This document shows, one piece after another, positions 35,214-45,041 of a stretch of DNA of 64,000 nt (its first letter is position 1; each line of letters begins with the position of its first letter). This stretch comes from Rosenbergiella australiborealis. Lineage in GTDB: Bacteria; Pseudomonadota; Gammaproteobacteria; Enterobacterales; Enterobacteriaceae. The stretch is from contig NZ_JABBFO010000009.1 in the NCBI RefSeq assembly GCF_018494035.1, positions 1 to 64,000 of the forward strand, written 5' to 3'. The notes beneath the pieces are model-generated. The model was not told where the DNA came from, did not search any database, and was given only the letters and a program-made list of their open reading frames with translations. Position numbers and translations under genes: made by a program.

Positions 35214-36176
35214 CTAATAAAGACGCTTAGCGGTTGCCATCAGATCCCCACGGAAAGGCCTACGCATATTCTCAATAGCATCAATGATGTCGTGATGTAC
35301 CATTCGATCATTTTGTACACCAACACAACGTCCGCCAAACCCTTGCAGTAATAAATCGACCGCATACGCACCCATTCTTGAGGCAAGAATACGGTCAAAC
35401 GCACAAGGTGCACCGCCACGTTGAATATGGCCCAAAACCGTGGCGCGCGTCTCTCTTCCCGTCTCTTTCTCGATATAGCGAGCAAGTTCTGCACAGTCAC
35501 AAATCAATTCAGTGATTGCAACGATCGCGTGTTTTTTCCCTTTTTGAAGCCCAGCACGAATTTCACTGACGAGCTCTTCACGGGTATAAGGCGTTTCAGG
35601 GAGAACGACAAATTCACATCCACCTGCAATAGCAGCGGAGAGCGTTAAATCACCGCAATGCCGTCCCATAACTTCGACGATAGAAATACGTTGGTGTGAA
35701 GAGGAGGTGTCGCGTAAGCGATCTATCGCCTCGACAACCGTTTCAAGCGCAGTTTGATAACCAATCGTATAATCGGTACCCGCAACATCATTATCAATCG
35801 TGCCGGGAAGTCCGATACAAGGAAAGCCCATTTCAGTCAGGCGTTTTGCGCCCATGTAAGACCCATCTCCACCAATAACGACCAAGGCATCCAGACCACG
35901 CTTGCGCATATTCTCAATCGCAATTTGACGAATCGCCTCTTCTTTAAACTCAGGGAAGCGGGCTGATCCTAGGAAAGTTCCCCCCCGATTAATGACATCT
36001 GATACGCTGTAGCGATCTAAACTCACCATCCGGTCTTCATATAACCCCAAATAACCGTCGTAAATACCATACAATTCTAATCCTTCAGCAAGGCCTGCAC
36101 GAACGACACCACGAATAGCTGCGTTCATACCTGGGGCATCTCCCCCACTGGTCAATACACCGATTTTTTTGATCAT
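35214..36176 (-). CDS. pfkA: 6-phosphofructokinase I
   Basis: PfkA phosphorylates fructose 6-phosphate, the committed step of glycolysis. From ATG 36176 the protein is 320 aa, identical in length to E. coli PfkA. The ATP loop [10 protein letters not shown] is at 11-20, GGDGS at 102-106, and the catalytic TIDND at 126-130. GGGG lies 5 nt upstream; a longer frame from 36281 would cross the promoter palindrome and is rejected. E. coli places fieF and cpxRA next; here an omptin gene follows. Confidence 0.98.
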   Translation of the reverse strand: MIKKIGVLTSGGDAPGMNAAIRGVVRAGLAEGLELYGIYDGYLGLYEDRMVSLDRYSVSDVINRGGTFLGSARFPEFKEEAIRQIAIENMRKRGLDALVVIGGDGSYMGAKRLTEMGFPCIGLPGTIDNDVAGTDYTIGYQTALETVVEAIDRLRDTSSSHQRISIVEVMGRHCGDLTLSAAIAGGCEFVVLPETPYTREELVSEIRAGLQKGKKHAIVAITELICDCAELARYIEKETGRETRATVLGHIQRGGAPCAFDRILASRMGAYAVDLLLQGFGGRCVGVQNDRMVHHDIIDAIENMRRPFRGDLMATAKRLY

Positions 36177-36224
36177 AGCAACCCCAGAATGATGGATAAA
36201 AGGAAGTAAGGCAATACGACAATT

Positions 36225-36263
36225 GACCTCAATGACTATATTGTGCATTGAGGTCGCGGACAA
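36225..36263 (-). promoter_or_regulatory. pfkA promoter overlapped by a perfect palindrome
   Basis: On the minus strand TTGTCC (36263-36258), a 17-bp spacer and TATAGT (36240-36235) make a good sigma-70 promoter. A perfect 10-bp inverted repeat, GACCTCAATG (36225-36234) and CATTGAGGTC (36246-36255), frames the -10 box with an 11-bp centre. It does not match the Cra consensus that acts on E. coli pfkA. It looks like an operator of an unidentified regulator. Confidence 0.55.
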
Positions 36264-36346
36264 TAATATACCATACACCATGACTAGAGTTGATATAGCT
36301 CATCGAAACTCACAGACACATGATAGGTAGTGGTAGTACTGAGTAA

Positions 36347-37279
36347 TTAAAAGGTATAACGTAACCCAACACTACCCATTAACGAATAATTTTCAATCCC
36401 TGCGCTATTATACGCAGCATCTTGAATACCGACATCCCGATCATCATAGCGACTCCATCCCTTTTTATTCAGGTTACGACTCCATACTCCTTCGAGATAC
36501 AGCTTCGCATTTTCCGTGAGGTAATAACCGGCACTTAATGAAAGAGAATAGAAGGTCTGCTTATCAATTTTAGAAACAAAGGTCGTATCCGTGAGATAGT
36601 GCTCATCAAGATCAGAGGCTTTACCCCAAGCACTGTATTTTAGGCTCCCTCCAACTTCCCAGCGTTGGTAACGATAGTTCGCCAATAGCCCTAAATAAGG
36701 TGTTTTGAACGTTTGTCGGTAGGTAATTGCAAGTAAATCACTCGGCAACTCCCCCACATATTGACCGTTATTATAATTGTAATCTCCCCCATAGGCGCTA
36801 AAACGATAACGGGTTTGCTGATAACCGAGCATTGCCCCTAGACGTGTGCCATCATCGTTGAGAAACCAATACTTCATATTAAGATCGAACTGATTCGCAC
36901 GATTTAGCTCAGTGCTCGGATGGTAACTCTTTGACGTCCAACTCGATTGGTTTTCATCTTCCCAATCATAGTCGTTCATCACCCCTCCACGCTTACCGAG
37001 TGTTGCCCAACCTGAAGCGCCAAGAGAAATCTGAGGTAGCACTTGCCACTCTACCCCACCCTTGATTATTGCAGCATTTTTAAAACGCCAATTAAGTTGA
37101 CTATCTTTATGCCCGCTACTGGGATCATAGACACGCTCTTTAGTCTGACCACTTAAGGTGCCGAGGCCAAGATCAACCGTGGTATTCCCCTCATTAAAAG
37201 CCCGACTGTCGCTGGCATACGCACCACAAAGAAAGCCGCTCCCTAATACACCTATAACTACCGATATTATTTTACGCAT
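36347..37279 (-). CDS. Outer membrane protease of the omptin family
   Basis: Omptins are ten-stranded outer-membrane aspartyl-type proteases that cut between basic residues (OmpT, Pla, PgtE; PlaA in Erwinia). From ATG 37279 the product is 310 aa with a signal peptide ending ...AYA. The catalytic acids are present as Asp-Tyr-Asp (in NDYDWED) and Asp-Glu-His (in LDEHYL), matching OmpT Asp83/Asp85 and Asp210/His212; the barrel ends in a C-terminal Phe. AAGGA lies 10 nt before the start. It stands alone between pfkA and gmk, which are far apart in E. coli. Targets are unknown; antimicrobial peptides or host proteins are usual for the family. Confidence 0.93.
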   Translation of the reverse strand: MRKIISVVIGVLGSGFLCGAYASDSRAFNEGNTTVDLGLGTLSGQTKERVYDPSSGHKDSQLNWRFKNAAIIKGGVEWQVLPQISLGASGWATLGKRGGVMNDYDWEDENQSSWTSKSYHPSTELNRANQFDLNMKYWFLNDDGTRLGAMLGYQQTRYRFSAYGGDYNYNNGQYVGELPSDLLAITYRQTFKTPYLGLLANYRYQRWEVGGSLKYSAWGKASDLDEHYLTDTTFVSKIDKQTFYSLSLSAGYYLTENAKLYLEGVWSRNLNKKGWSRYDDRDVGIQDAAYNSAGIENYSLMGSVGLRYTF

Positions 37280-38208
<929 letters not shown>

Positions 38209-38261
38209 ATTCGCTTCAGTATCATGCCTTATTCATACCAGATCAGTGGAGTAATACCTAT

Positions 38262-38537
38262 ATGGCACGCGTAACCGTACAAGATGCAGTAGAACAAGTG
38301 GGCAACCGTTTTGACTTAGTATTAGTCGCTGCCCGTCGCGCACGTCAATTACAAGTCGGTGGTAAAGATGCGCTGGTTCCTGAAGAAAATGATAAGCCAA
38401 CGGTAATCGCACTGCGCGAAATCGAAGAAGGTTTAATCACTAACTCTATTTTAGATGTGCGTGAGCGCCAAGACCAGCACGAGCAAGAAGCCGCTGAACT
38501 ACAAGCTGTCAATGCTATCGCCGAAGGCCGTCGTTAA
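38262..38537 (+). CDS. rpoZ: RNA polymerase omega subunit
   Basis: Omega helps assemble RNA polymerase and forms part of the ppGpp site 1. The 91-aa product has the same length as E. coli RpoZ, including the N-terminal [20 protein letters not shown] that contacts ppGpp. It is placed between gmk and spoT, 21 bp ahead of the latter, so the ppGpp hydrolase and a ppGpp receptor share an operon. Confidence 0.98.
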   Translation: MARVTVQDAVEQVGNRFDLVLVAARRARQLQVGGKDALVPEENDKPTVIALREIEEGLITNSILDVRERQDQHEQEAAELQAVNAIAEGRR

Positions 38538-38558
38538 TTCATATTGTGAAGGTAGCCC

Positions 38559-40676
38559 TTGTATCTGTTTGAAAGCCTTAACCAACTGATCGAAAAGTAC
38601 CTGCCTGAAGAGCATATTCTGCGACTCAAGCAGGCTTACCTCATCGCGCGTGATGCTCACGAAGGACAAACACGTTCAAGTGGCGAGCCTTATATCACTC
38701 ACCCAGTAGCGGTAGCCTGTATTCTTGCAAGAATGCAAATGGATCATGAGACCCTCATGGCTGCCCTGCTTCACGACGTGATAGAAGACACATCCGTTAC
38801 CTATCAAGAGATAGAGCAGCTATTTGGTGAAAGCGTTGCCGAGTTAGTGGAAGGCGTCTCTAAACTGGATAAGTTAAAATTCCAGGATAAAAAAGAGGCC
38901 CAAGCAGAAAACTTTCGCAAAATGATCATGGCGATGGTGCAAGATATCCGCGTGATCCTGATAAAACTGGCTGACCGCACGCATAATATGCGTACCCTCG
39001 GCGCGTTACGTACCGATAAACGCCGACGTATTGCCTTAGAAACCCTCGAAATATATAGCCCCCTTGCCCACCGCTTAGGTATTCACCACCTAAAGACAGA
39101 GTTAGAAGAATTAGGCTTTGAAGCCCTGTATCCTAACCGTTACCGGGTCATCAAAGAGGTGGTCAAAGCGGCTAGAGGGAACCGCAAAGAGATGATCCAA
39201 CGTATTTTGAGTGAAATCGAAGGGCGTCTACAAGAGGCAGGGATCCCTTGTCGGGTCAGCGGACGTGAAAAACACCTGTACTCGATTTATCGCAAAATGC
39301 ATCTGAAAGAGCAGCGTTTCCATTCCATTATGGATATTTACGCATTTCGGGTCATCGTCAAGGATATTGACACTTGCTATCGTGTTTTAGGCCAGATGCA
39401 TAGCTTATTCAAGCCACGTCCTGGACGGATGAAAGACTACATCGCTATCCCCAAGGCGAACGGCTATCAATCTCTACACACGTCGATGATTGGCCCGCAT
39501 GGTGTGCCCGTCGAAGTTCAGATCCGTACCGAAGATATGGATCAGATGGCAGAAATGGGTGTGGCTGCACACTGGGCTTACAAGCAACAAGGTGAAAGTG
39601 TTACAACCGCGCAGCTTCGTGCCCAGCGTTGGTTACAGAGCTTAATCGAGCTCCAACAAAGTTCGGGTAACTCCTTTGAATTTATCGAAAGTGTAAAATC
39701 CGATCTATTCCCGGATGAAATCTATGTTTTCACCCCGGAAGGACGCATCGTCGAACTCCCGGCAGAAGCAACGCCTGTGGATTTTGCTTATGCCGTCCAT
39801 ACCGACATCGGACATGCCTGTGTTGGAGCAAGAGTCGACCGACAACCCTATCCGTTATCGCAGCCGTTGACCAGTGGACAAACCATCGAAATTATTACGG
39901 CTCCCGGTGCTCGTCCTAATGCGGCATGGCTAAATTTTGTTGTCAGTTCTAAAGCACGCGCGAAAATTCGCCAGCTGTTGAAAAACCTAAAACGTGAAGA
40001 CTCCGTATTACTGGGCCGTCGATTACTCAGCCACGCGCTAGGTGGTAGTAAAAAATTAGCTGACGTTCCCCAAGAGAATATCCAGCACGAACTGGAAAGA
40101 ATGAAACTCGCCAGTTTCGACGATCTACTGGCTGAAATTGGGTTAGGCAATGCGATGAGTGTTGTTGTGGCAAAAAACTTGCTACCACAACCTGAGGCTC
40201 AGGACACAACGCCAACCGGTACATCAAAACGCCATAAGCTACCAATCAAAGGGGCTGAAGGGGTATTACTTACCTTTGCGAAGTGTTGCCGTCCCATCCC
40301 TGGTGATCCGATCCTGGCACATATTAGTCCCGGAAAAGGATTGGTGATTCACCATGAATCATGTCGCAATATACGTGGCGTGAGTAAAGACGCCGAGAAA
40401 TTTATGCCGGTCGAGTGGGACACCCACACGGAACAAGATTTTATTGCCGAATTGAAAGTGGATATGTTTAACCACCAAGGTGTATTGGCTAACTTAACGG
40501 CAGCGATCAATCAAGAACGCTCCAATATCCAGAGCCTAAATACCGAAGAACGCGATGGCCGTGTCTATACTGCTTATTTGCGACTCACCGTTCACGATCG
40601 TGTCCATTTAGCGAATATTATGCGTAAATTGCGCGTAATGTCAGATGTCATAAAAGTCCAACGTAATCGAAATTGA
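38559..40676 (+). CDS. spoT: Bifunctional (p)ppGpp hydrolase/synthetase SpoT
   Basis: SpoT degrades ppGpp and makes some of it under carbon or fatty-acid stress. The 705-aa protein (E. coli 702) has the HD hydrolase domain with His72-Asp73 and Glu76-Asp77 (LLHDVIEDT), the pseudo/weak synthetase domain, a TGS domain at about 388-447 (IYVFTPEGRIVELPAEATPVDFAY) and a C-terminal ACT domain. The start is TTG, as in E. coli, with GAAGG 8-9 nt upstream. Confidence 0.97.
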   Translation: MYLFESLNQLIEKYLPEEHILRLKQAYLIARDAHEGQTRSSGEPYITHPVAVACILARMQMDHETLMAALLHDVIEDTSVTYQEIEQLFGESVAELVEGVSKLDKLKFQDKKEAQAENFRKMIMAMVQDIRVILIKLADRTHNMRTLGALRTDKRRRIALETLEIYSPLAHRLGIHHLKTELEELGFEALYPNRYRVIKEVVKAARGNRKEMIQRILSEIEGRLQEAGIPCRVSGREKHLYSIYRKMHLKEQRFHSIMDIYAFRVIVKDIDTCYRVLGQMHSLFKPRPGRMKDYIAIPKANGYQSLHTSMIGPHGVPVEVQIRTEDMDQMAEMGVAAHWAYKQQGESVTTAQLRAQRWLQSLIELQQSSGNSFEFIESVKSDLFPDEIYVFTPEGRIVELPAEATPVDFAYAVHTDIGHACVGARVDRQPYPLSQPLTSGQTIEIITAPGARPNAAWLNFVVSSKARAKIRQLLKNLKREDSVLLGRRLLSHALGGSKKLADVPQENIQHELERMKLASFDDLLAEIGLGNAMSVVVAKNLLPQPEAQDTTPTGTSKRHKLPIKGAEGVLLTFAKCCRPIPGDPILAHISPGKGLVIHHESCRNIRGVSKDAEKFMPVEWDTHTEQDFIAELKVDMFNHQGVLANLTAAINQERSNIQSLNTEERDGRVYTAYLRLTVHDRVHLANIMRKLRVMSDVIKVQRNRN

Positions 40677-40680
40677 CCTG

Positions 40681-41376
40681 ATGAATACGCAACGCCTTAC
40701 TCGAATACAGGAAATGCTGGCACGCCGCCAGCCTGACCTTACGGTTTGTCTTGAGCAAGTGCATAAGCCTCACAATATTTCAGCCATTATACGCACTGCC
40801 GATGCGGTGGGTATTCATCATATTCACGCGGTTTGGCCAGAAGACCGTATGCGTACAGCCGCATCCTCCTCGGCTGGCAGTAACAACTGGGTCAACGTTC
40901 ATACTCACGACTCGATTGAGCGAGCCGTTGATCAGTTAAAATCGCTGAATATGCAAATTCTTGCTACTCACTTAAGCCCAAATGCTATTGATTTTCGCGA
41001 TATAGACTATACCAAGCCAACGTGTATTCTTATGGGGCAAGAAAAAACAGGGATCAGTGATACAGCACTATCTCTTGCCGATCATCATATCGTTATCCCA
41101 ATGTTAGGCATGGTGCAATCGCTAAATGTCTCGGTCGCCTCTGCGCTTATTCTTTATGAAGCCCAGCGTCAGCGGCACATCGCTGGTTTATATCAACGTT
41201 CCTACAGCGATATCGAGCATGCAGAGCAACAACGCCTCTTATTTGAAGGTGGCTTCCCGACGCTCGCGCGGGTAGCCAAACACAAAGGTTTACCTTACCC
41301 CCATATCGACCAAGATGGTAAGATTCATGCTGAACAAGCATGGTGGGACAGTATGCAAGCGACAAGAAAACGATGA
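40681..41376 (+). CDS. trmH: tRNA (guanosine-18-2'-O)-methyltransferase
   Basis: TrmH (SpoU) methylates the ribose of G18 in the D-loop of tRNA. The 231-aa SPOUT protein (E. coli 229) has RTADAVGIHHIH with the catalytic Arg, ILMGQEKTGIS and the knot motif LNVSVASALILYEAQRQR. It starts 4 bp after the spoT stop, and its last bases overlap the recG start (ATGA). Confidence 0.97.
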   Translation: MNTQRLTRIQEMLARRQPDLTVCLEQVHKPHNISAIIRTADAVGIHHIHAVWPEDRMRTAASSSAGSNNWVNVHTHDSIERAVDQLKSLNMQILATHLSPNAIDFRDIDYTKPTCILMGQEKTGISDTALSLADHHIVIPMLGMVQSLNVSVASALILYEAQRQRHIAGLYQRSYSDIEHAEQQRLLFEGGFPTLARVAKHKGLPYPHIDQDGKIHAEQAWWDSMQATRKR

Positions 41377-43451
41377 AAGGTCGCCTGCTTGATGCTATTC
41401 CGCTTACTACGCTAACAGGTGTCGGTGCCAGCCAGGCAGAAAAATTAGCGAAAATCGGCTTGCATACACTCCAAGACCTCCTTCTTCACCTACCACTACG
41501 CTATGAAGATCGTACACATCTCACTGCTCTCAACGACCTACAAGCCGGTTCTCACACTACCGTTTGTGGCGAAGTGCTTCATAGCGAAATTACCTTTGGA
41601 CGACGACGCATGCTCGTCTGCCAAATTAGCGATGGGTCAGGAACGCTCACCCTCCGTTTTTTCAATTTCAATGCGGGGATGAAGAATGGGCTCGCAGTGG
41701 GAAAAAAAATTGTGGCATGGGGCGAAATTCGTCGTGGAGCACGCGGTCCAGAAATTATTCACCCCGAATACCGTCAGCAAGATGAACAGCACCCTGTCGC
41801 TCTCCAAGAAACCCTGACACCAGTTTATCCGGCAACGGAAGGGATTCGCCAAGCGACACTGCGTAATTTAACGGACCAGGCGTTAGTCCTGTTACAGCAA
41901 AATCCGATTCAAGAACTATTACCTGCTGAATTATCGCGTGGAATGCTTTCTCTTCCCGATGCACTCCAGCTTCTCCACCGGCCGCCTCCCGAAATACAAT
42001 TTGGTGATTTAGAACAGGGCCGCCATCCAGCTCAAGTCAGGCTGATCACGGAAGAGTTATTAGCTCACCAACTGAGTATGTTAGCGGCGCGCGCTGGGGC
42101 ACAGCAATATCGCGCATTATCTTTTCAGCCCGACCATCGCTTAACCGATCAACTATTATCACAGTTACCGTTTAAACCAACGGGTGCGCAACAGCGTGTC
42201 GTAAAGGAAATTGAACAAGATTTGACCCAACCCTACCCCATGCTACGTCTAGTACAAGGTGATGTCGGCTCCGGGAAAACACTGGTCGCCGCGCTGGCTG
42301 CATTGCAAGTCATTGCGGCTGATCAGCAAGTGGTGATGATGGCTCCAACTGAATTATTAGCAGAACAACATGCCCATAATTTCCGGGTATGGTTTGAGCC
42401 TCTTGGTATTCAAGTCGGTTGGTTAGCAGGAAAGCAAAAAGGTAAAGCGCGGATTGCCGAGCAAGAAAAGATTGCGCGCGGTGAAGTGCAAATGGTGGTC
42501 GGCACTCATGCGCTCTTTCAAGAGCACATCCAGTTTCAGCATTTAGCCTTGGTAATTATTGACGAACAGCATCGCTTTGGTGTCCACCAACGATTAGCGT
42601 TATGGGAAAAAGGGCAGCAACAAGGCTTTCATCCCCATCAGTTAATTATGACAGCAACACCTATCCCGCGGACGCTTGCCATGACCGCTTATGCCGATTT
42701 AGACACTTCAACAATCGATGAGCTCCCCCCTGGGCGAACCCCGGTCACTACTGTCGCGATTCCCGATTCCCGACGTAGTGAAATTGTGGAACGTGTTGAG
42801 AAGGCCTGTGCACAGGGAAGGCAGGCCTATTGGGTCTGTACGTTAATTGAAGAATCAGAGCAACTTGAAGCACAAGCCGCAGAGAATACGTTAGTAGAAC
42901 TACAACACGCGCTACCCACAATGCGGATAGGCTTAGTCCATGGCAGAATGAAGCCCGCAGAGAAACAGCTTGTCATGCAGCAATTTAAACAACACGAGTT
43001 ACAATTGCTGATTGCCACGACGGTCATCGAAGTCGGTGTCGATGTACCGAATGCGAGTTTGATGATCATTGATAACGCTGAGCGCCTTGGTTTAGCACAA
43101 CTACACCAATTACGAGGTCGCGTGGGGCGGGGAGCTGTTGCTTCTCATTGTGTGCTGCTTTATAAGCCGCCATTAAGTCAAACTGCGCAAAAACGCTTAC
43201 AGGTTCTTCGTGATACCAATGATGGTTTTATCATTGCTCAACATGATCTTGAGATTCGTGGCCCTGGGGAATTGTTGGGAACTAAGCAAACTGGAAATGC
43301 TGAATTTAAGGTCGTTGATTTACTGCGTGACCAACGCCTAATCCCAGATATTCAACGTATTGCTAAACATGTTCACCAACATTATCCGCAACAAGCTCAA
43401 GCGCTGATTGAACGTTGGCTTCCTGCTAAAACACTGTTCAGTAACGTTTAA
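41373..43451 (+). CDS. recG: ATP-dependent DNA helicase RecG
   Basis: RecG remodels stalled forks and branched recombination intermediates. From ATG 41373 the product is 692 aa (E. coli 693), with the wedge/OB domain at the N-terminus, Walker A GDVGSGKT at 296-303, DEQH in IIDEQHRFG, and QLRGRVGRG followed by the TRG-type region. The ATGA overlap with trmH indicates translational coupling and decides the start against the longer frame at 41340. gltS, next in E. coli, is missing. Confidence 0.97.
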   Translation: MKGRLLDAIPLTTLTGVGASQAEKLAKIGLHTLQDLLLHLPLRYEDRTHLTALNDLQAGSHTTVCGEVLHSEITFGRRRMLVCQISDGSGTLTLRFFNFNAGMKNGLAVGKKIVAWGEIRRGARGPEIIHPEYRQQDEQHPVALQETLTPVYPATEGIRQATLRNLTDQALVLLQQNPIQELLPAELSRGMLSLPDALQLLHRPPPEIQFGDLEQGRHPAQVRLITEELLAHQLSMLAARAGAQQYRALSFQPDHRLTDQLLSQLPFKPTGAQQRVVKEIEQDLTQPYPMLRLVQGDVGSGKTLVAALAALQVIAADQQVVMMAPTELLAEQHAHNFRVWFEPLGIQVGWLAGKQKGKARIAEQEKIARGEVQMVVGTHALFQEHIQFQHLALVIIDEQHRFGVHQRLALWEKGQQQGFHPHQLIMTATPIPRTLAMTAYADLDTSTIDELPPGRTPVTTVAIPDSRRSEIVERVEKACAQGRQAYWVCTLIEESEQLEAQAAENTLVELQHALPTMRIGLVHGRMKPAEKQLVMQQFKQHELQLLIATTVIEVGVDVPNASLMIIDNAERLGLAQLHQLRGRVGRGAVASHCVLLYKPPLSQTAQKRLQVLRDTNDGFIIAQHDLEIRGPGELLGTKQTGNAEFKVVDLLRDQRLIPDIQRIAKHVHQHYPQQAQALIERWLPAKTLFSNV

Positions 43452-43474
43452 CATCTAAATCCTCAACTTGGTAT

Positions 43475-43512
43475 AAGCAATCGTTTGCAATCGTAACTAT
43501 CTCCTTTAGAAT
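43475..43512 (+). promoter_or_regulatory. PurR-like operator and xanP promoter
   Basis: AAGCAATCGTTTGCAA (43475-43490) matches the PurR palindrome ACGCAAACGTTTGCGT at 12 of 16 positions, with the core GCAAnCGTTTGC intact. A -10 TAGAAT lies at 43507-43512, and the operator covers the -35 position (TTGCAA, 16-bp spacer). Purine repression of the xanthine permease is the obvious reading. Confidence 0.65.
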
Positions 43513-43545
43513 TGCCCCTTTTTATCCCTCTGCCAGAGAAAAACC

Positions 43546-44928
43546 ATGTCTGCCGAACGTATCGAATCGACTGAAAATACGCTACCTGATGCGCGTAGTG
43601 AGCTGATTTATAACTTGGAAGCCCGTCCTCCGTTGGGACAAGCGATTTTTGCGGCCTTACAACATTTACTCGCTATGTTTGTCGCCGTCATTACCCCCGC
43701 CCTACTCATTTGTAAAGGCCTGCATTTACCCGCAGAAGATACACGGCATATCCTTAGTATGTCGCTATTTGCCTCCGGTATCGCTTCCTTATTACAGATT
43801 AAAACTTGGGGACCTATCGGTTCGGGACTACTGTCGATTCAAGGAACCAGTTTTAACTTTGTTTCGCCCCTGATCATGGGGGGGCTCGCTTTACAAAATG
43901 GGGGGGCCGATACCTCAAACATGATGGCAGCACTCTTTGGTACTTTAATGCTCGCCTCCTGCACTGAAATGATCATCTCGCGAATACTCCCTTACGTACA
44001 ACGAGTTATTACACCGCTCGTCTCAGGAATTGTCGTCATGATTATCGGCCTTTCCCTGATTCAAGTGGGGCTGACCTCCGTCGGCGGTGGATTCAGCGCC
44101 ATGGAAAATCATAGTTTTGGTGCGCCGACTAATCTGCTGCTAGCCGGTATCGTATTAATCACCATCATCCTTTTAAATCGTCAAAAAAATCCCTACTTAC
44201 GCATTGCGGCCCTATTTATAGCAATGTTAATCGGCTATTTGGTGGCATGGGTAATGGGTGTACTGCCCCATGCATTACCGGTGAGTGAGCATGCTTGGGT
44301 AATGTGGCCACAACCTTTACGCTATGGATTAGCTATCGATTGGAGCTTACTGCTGCCGTTAATGCTGGTATTCATGGTCACTTCCCTTGAAACCATCGGT
44401 GATATTACGGCCACATCCGATGTTTCTGAGCAGCCGGTAAAAGGGCCTCTCTATATGAAACGCTTGAAAGGCGGTGTACTGGCCAATGGCGTCAATAGCT
44501 GCGTTTCAGCCCTATTCAATACTTTCCCTAACTCCTGCTTTGGGCAAAATAATGGGGTCATTCAGCTGACCGGCGTAGCTAGCCGTTATGTCGGTTTTAT
44601 TGTCGCCATCATGTTGATACTTTTAGGGCTATTTCCTGCTGTCAGTGATATCGTACAAAATATCCCTGAACCAGTGCTAGGAGGAGCAACCTTAGTTATG
44701 TTTGGTACAATTGCTGCGTCCGGGGTGCGGATTGTCGCACGTGAATCATTGAATCGTCGGGCGATTATGGTGATGGCTCTTTCACTGGGAATTGGGTTAG
44801 GTGTCTCGCAGCATCCAGAGATCCTTCAATTCGCCCCCGAATGGTTACGGACGCTATTCTCATCAGGGATTGCTGCCGGAGGCGTGACTGCGATTATCCT
44901 TAATCTTGTCTTACCACGTGAAGAATAA
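43546..44928 (+). CDS. xanP: Xanthine:H+ symporter
   Basis: XanP brings xanthine across the inner membrane with a proton. The 460-aa NCS2-family protein (E. coli 463) has about 14 membrane segments, the [17 protein letters not shown] segment, and the NAT signature region [29 protein letters not shown] that lines the purine site. It follows a PurR-like operator and keeps the E. coli neighbour yicH. Confidence 0.95.
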   Translation: MSAERIESTENTLPDARSELIYNLEARPPLGQAIFAALQHLLAMFVAVITPALLICKGLHLPAEDTRHILSMSLFASGIASLLQIKTWGPIGSGLLSIQGTSFNFVSPLIMGGLALQNGGADTSNMMAALFGTLMLASCTEMIISRILPYVQRVITPLVSGIVVMIIGLSLIQVGLTSVGGGFSAMENHSFGAPTNLLLAGIVLITIILLNRQKNPYLRIAALFIAMLIGYLVAWVMGVLPHALPVSEHAWVMWPQPLRYGLAIDWSLLLPLMLVFMVTSLETIGDITATSDVSEQPVKGPLYMKRLKGGVLANGVNSCVSALFNTFPNSCFGQNNGVIQLTGVASRYVGFIVAIMLILLGLFPAVSDIVQNIPEPVLGGATLVMFGTIAASGVRIVARESLNRRAIMVMALSLGIGLGVSQHPEILQFAPEWLRTLFSSGIAAGGVTAIILNLVLPREE

Positions 44929-45041
44929 GCCATAATGATACGGCTGATTATTGATCCAGATAGTCAGTCGTTATTATGTCACTTGAGCTCACGACGGTTT
45001 TAAGGCATAACCAACAGTTCGTCCTTAACTAGGAAACGTCG

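Noticed and set aside
36177-36281. N-terminal extension of PfkA
   Set aside because: It covers the promoter and palindrome; the family starts at [12 protein letters not shown].
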